From Desulfobacterales bacterium (GTDB lineage: Bacteria > Desulfobacterota > Desulfobacteria > Desulfobacterales > C00003060): a stretch of DNA of 5,328 nucleotides. The translations under genes and the position numbers were made by a program. The notes beneath the pieces were generated by a model that searched no databases, was not told the DNA's origin, and worked only from the letters and a program-made list of their open reading frames with translations. Below, piece by piece: positions 4,324-5,328 of this stretch. Location of the stretch: the NCBI GenBank assembly GCA_030629475.1, contig DAOVOU010000174.1:1-5328 (forward strand), given 5' to 3'. Every line of letters begins with the position of its first letter. Within the stretch, counting starts at the first letter, position 1.

Positions 4324-5328
4324 ATGGCCAACGAGATAATCACCCCCTTGCTCTCACCCTCCAGGCTCATCCTCCAGGGCAAATCCAGGCAAGGCAAAAT
4401 CCTACCATTTACTAAAGGTGAGGTTGTTCAGGGAAGGGTCATAAGACGGATTCCTCCCAATCATGTCTTACTTCTCTTTGGAGAGAAGCAGGTCACAGCT
4501 CGGACATCAGTGCCTCTGCGGGCAGGCCAGACCGCCTTTTTCGAAGTTGAAGAGGTTTCACCGCAGTGTGTCCTGAAACTGGTCGAAGCACGAATTGGTG
4601 ATCTACATGGGGTGGAAGGACTGTTGGCAAGGAGCGCTTTGTGCGAATCTCCTTACGAGAGCTTAATCAAAATATTGGCTCCGCTCATGCGGTCTGGGGA
4701 AGAGTCGGCTGTGTCTAAGGTTCCGAACATGTTGGTGCGATGGTGGGGTTTGCTCAGCCGCATTTCATTTCCTCCCGAACAAGCAGTGCATGATGGGCAA
4801 TTTCTTAAGTCGTTCATAGACGGATCCGGAATGATTTGGGAGCATAAACTCAGGACCTTCCTGCTTTCTGAGTTTCAATCCGCGAATAACCTAAATGCCC
4901 TCATAGGAAACGATTTGAAGGGCCTGGCCTTAAAGTCTTTGGCAGATGGTGTGGCAAATAAGTCTGTTTCTGCTGAAGCTATTAGTAGATTTATTGATAG
5001 CCTTGAACAGTTTCAATTGTTGAACGTGTCCAGATTGGAAGGGCAAGGGAAGCTTTTTTTTACAATTCCTGTGCAATTCCACGATCAGTTTGGTTTTGGA
5101 AAACTCTTGATCGACCTTGCCGAAAAGGGAGAGGATGAAAGCGCTGACAGAGAAGGGGACAGGGTCCTTCGGGTTTCCCTCCTGTTGCAGATGTCCTGCC
5201 TTGGGCCAGTCCGTGCAGATGTTTCAGTCTTCCAAAAAGCTATCAGGGTTGGTTTTTGGGTGTGCGAAGAGGAGATCCAATCTCTTTTTAATAATTACGC
5301 GGGCTTGCTGAAACGTCAACTTGAAAGA
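4324..5328 (+). CDS. Flagellar hook-length control protein FliK-like, partial (3' end outside the window)
   Basis: A frame open from ATG 4324 to the last base encodes at least 335 residues with no stop. Residues 30-88 look like an OB-like/beta domain, from GEVVQGRVIRRIPPNHVLL to PLRAGQTAFFEVEEVSP, as often found at the N-terminus of long FliK-type proteins. The middle is mostly helical with no obvious motif. The end resembles the FliK C-terminal (Flg_hook) domain: KLFFTIPVQFHDQFGFGKLL at 243-262, RVLRVSLLLQMSCLGPVRAD at 280-299, then VSVFQKAIRVGFWVCEEEIQ and LFNNYAGLLKRQLE. Family members set hook length and switch the export gate from hook to filament substrates, here fitting the surrounding flagellar genes. 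Upstream, an in-frame TGA at 4306-4308 leaves ATG 4324 as the only start. No good Shine-Dalgarno is seen. The sequence is low in Pro/Gln compared with many FliK proteins, so a FliK-related paralogue is possible. Confidence 0.78.
   Translation, partial: MANEIITPLLSPSRLILQGKSRQGKILPFTKGEVVQGRVIRRIPPNHVLLLFGEKQVTARTSVPLRAGQTAFFEVEEVSPQCVLKLVEARIGDLHGVEGLLARSALCESPYESLIKILAPLMRSGEESAVSKVPNMLVRWWGLLSRISFPPEQAVHDGQFLKSFIDGSGMIWEHKLRTFLLSEFQSANNLNALIGNDLKGLALKSLADGVANKSVSAEAISRFIDSLEQFQLLNVSRLEGQGKLFFTIPVQFHDQFGFGKLLIDLAEKGEDESADREGDRVLRVSLLLQMSCLGPVRADVSVFQKAIRVGFWVCEEEIQSLFNNYAGLLKRQLER

Noticed and set aside
5117..5311. + frame of 64 codons near the right edge
   Set aside because: It lies in another frame inside the FliK-like gene, whose own frame is open throughout and shows the domain pattern.

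Overview
The window is a stretch of a flagellar gene cluster, all genes on the + strand. The gene set (FlhG, FliA, a FliL-family protein, a small hydrophilic protein, a membrane-anchored coiled-coil/HTH protein, and a FliK-type protein running off the right edge) together with its repeat-filled spacers fits a member of the Desulfobacterota (former Deltaproteobacteria). That assignment is inferred from gene order and protein style, not from a database search.

Layout: 1-55 is a perfect 9-bp tandem array directly upstream of flhG (82-981). fliA (998-1873) has a well-conserved sigma-28 body, but its N-terminal codons contain a repeat block (about 1041-1152). Between fliA and the next gene lies a remarkable long palindrome (1874-2100) built from concentric mirrored tandem arrays. 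Next comes a FliL-family membrane protein with a long acidic N-terminus (2122-2937). A spacer of about 270 bp follows, holding two different palindromic repeats. Then comes a translationally coupled pair: a small charged protein (3209-3517) and a single-pass membrane protein with a coiled coil and a C-terminal HTH-like segment (3517-4014). A spacer of about 310 bp is filled mostly by an AT-rich, MITE-like inverted repeat (about 4104-4297). The last gene (4324 to the window end) is open to the edge and looks like a flagellar hook-length control (FliK-like) protein.

How the genes fit together: FlhG is the MinD-like ATPase that limits flagellar number and works with the GTPase FlhF, which is probably encoded just upstream. 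FliA switches on late flagellar genes. FliL-family proteins sit beside the stator in the inner membrane. FliK-type proteins set hook length and switch export specificity. The membrane/HTH protein downstream of fliA resembles, in layout and position, Bacillus SwrB downstream of sigD, and the DUF2802-type proteins of proteobacterial flagellar loci.

The genes themselves are ordinary. The unusual part is the DNA between them: nearly every junction carries a different repeat family, one of which appears to have entered the fliA reading frame. No CRISPR array, tRNA, rRNA or transposase gene was seen.
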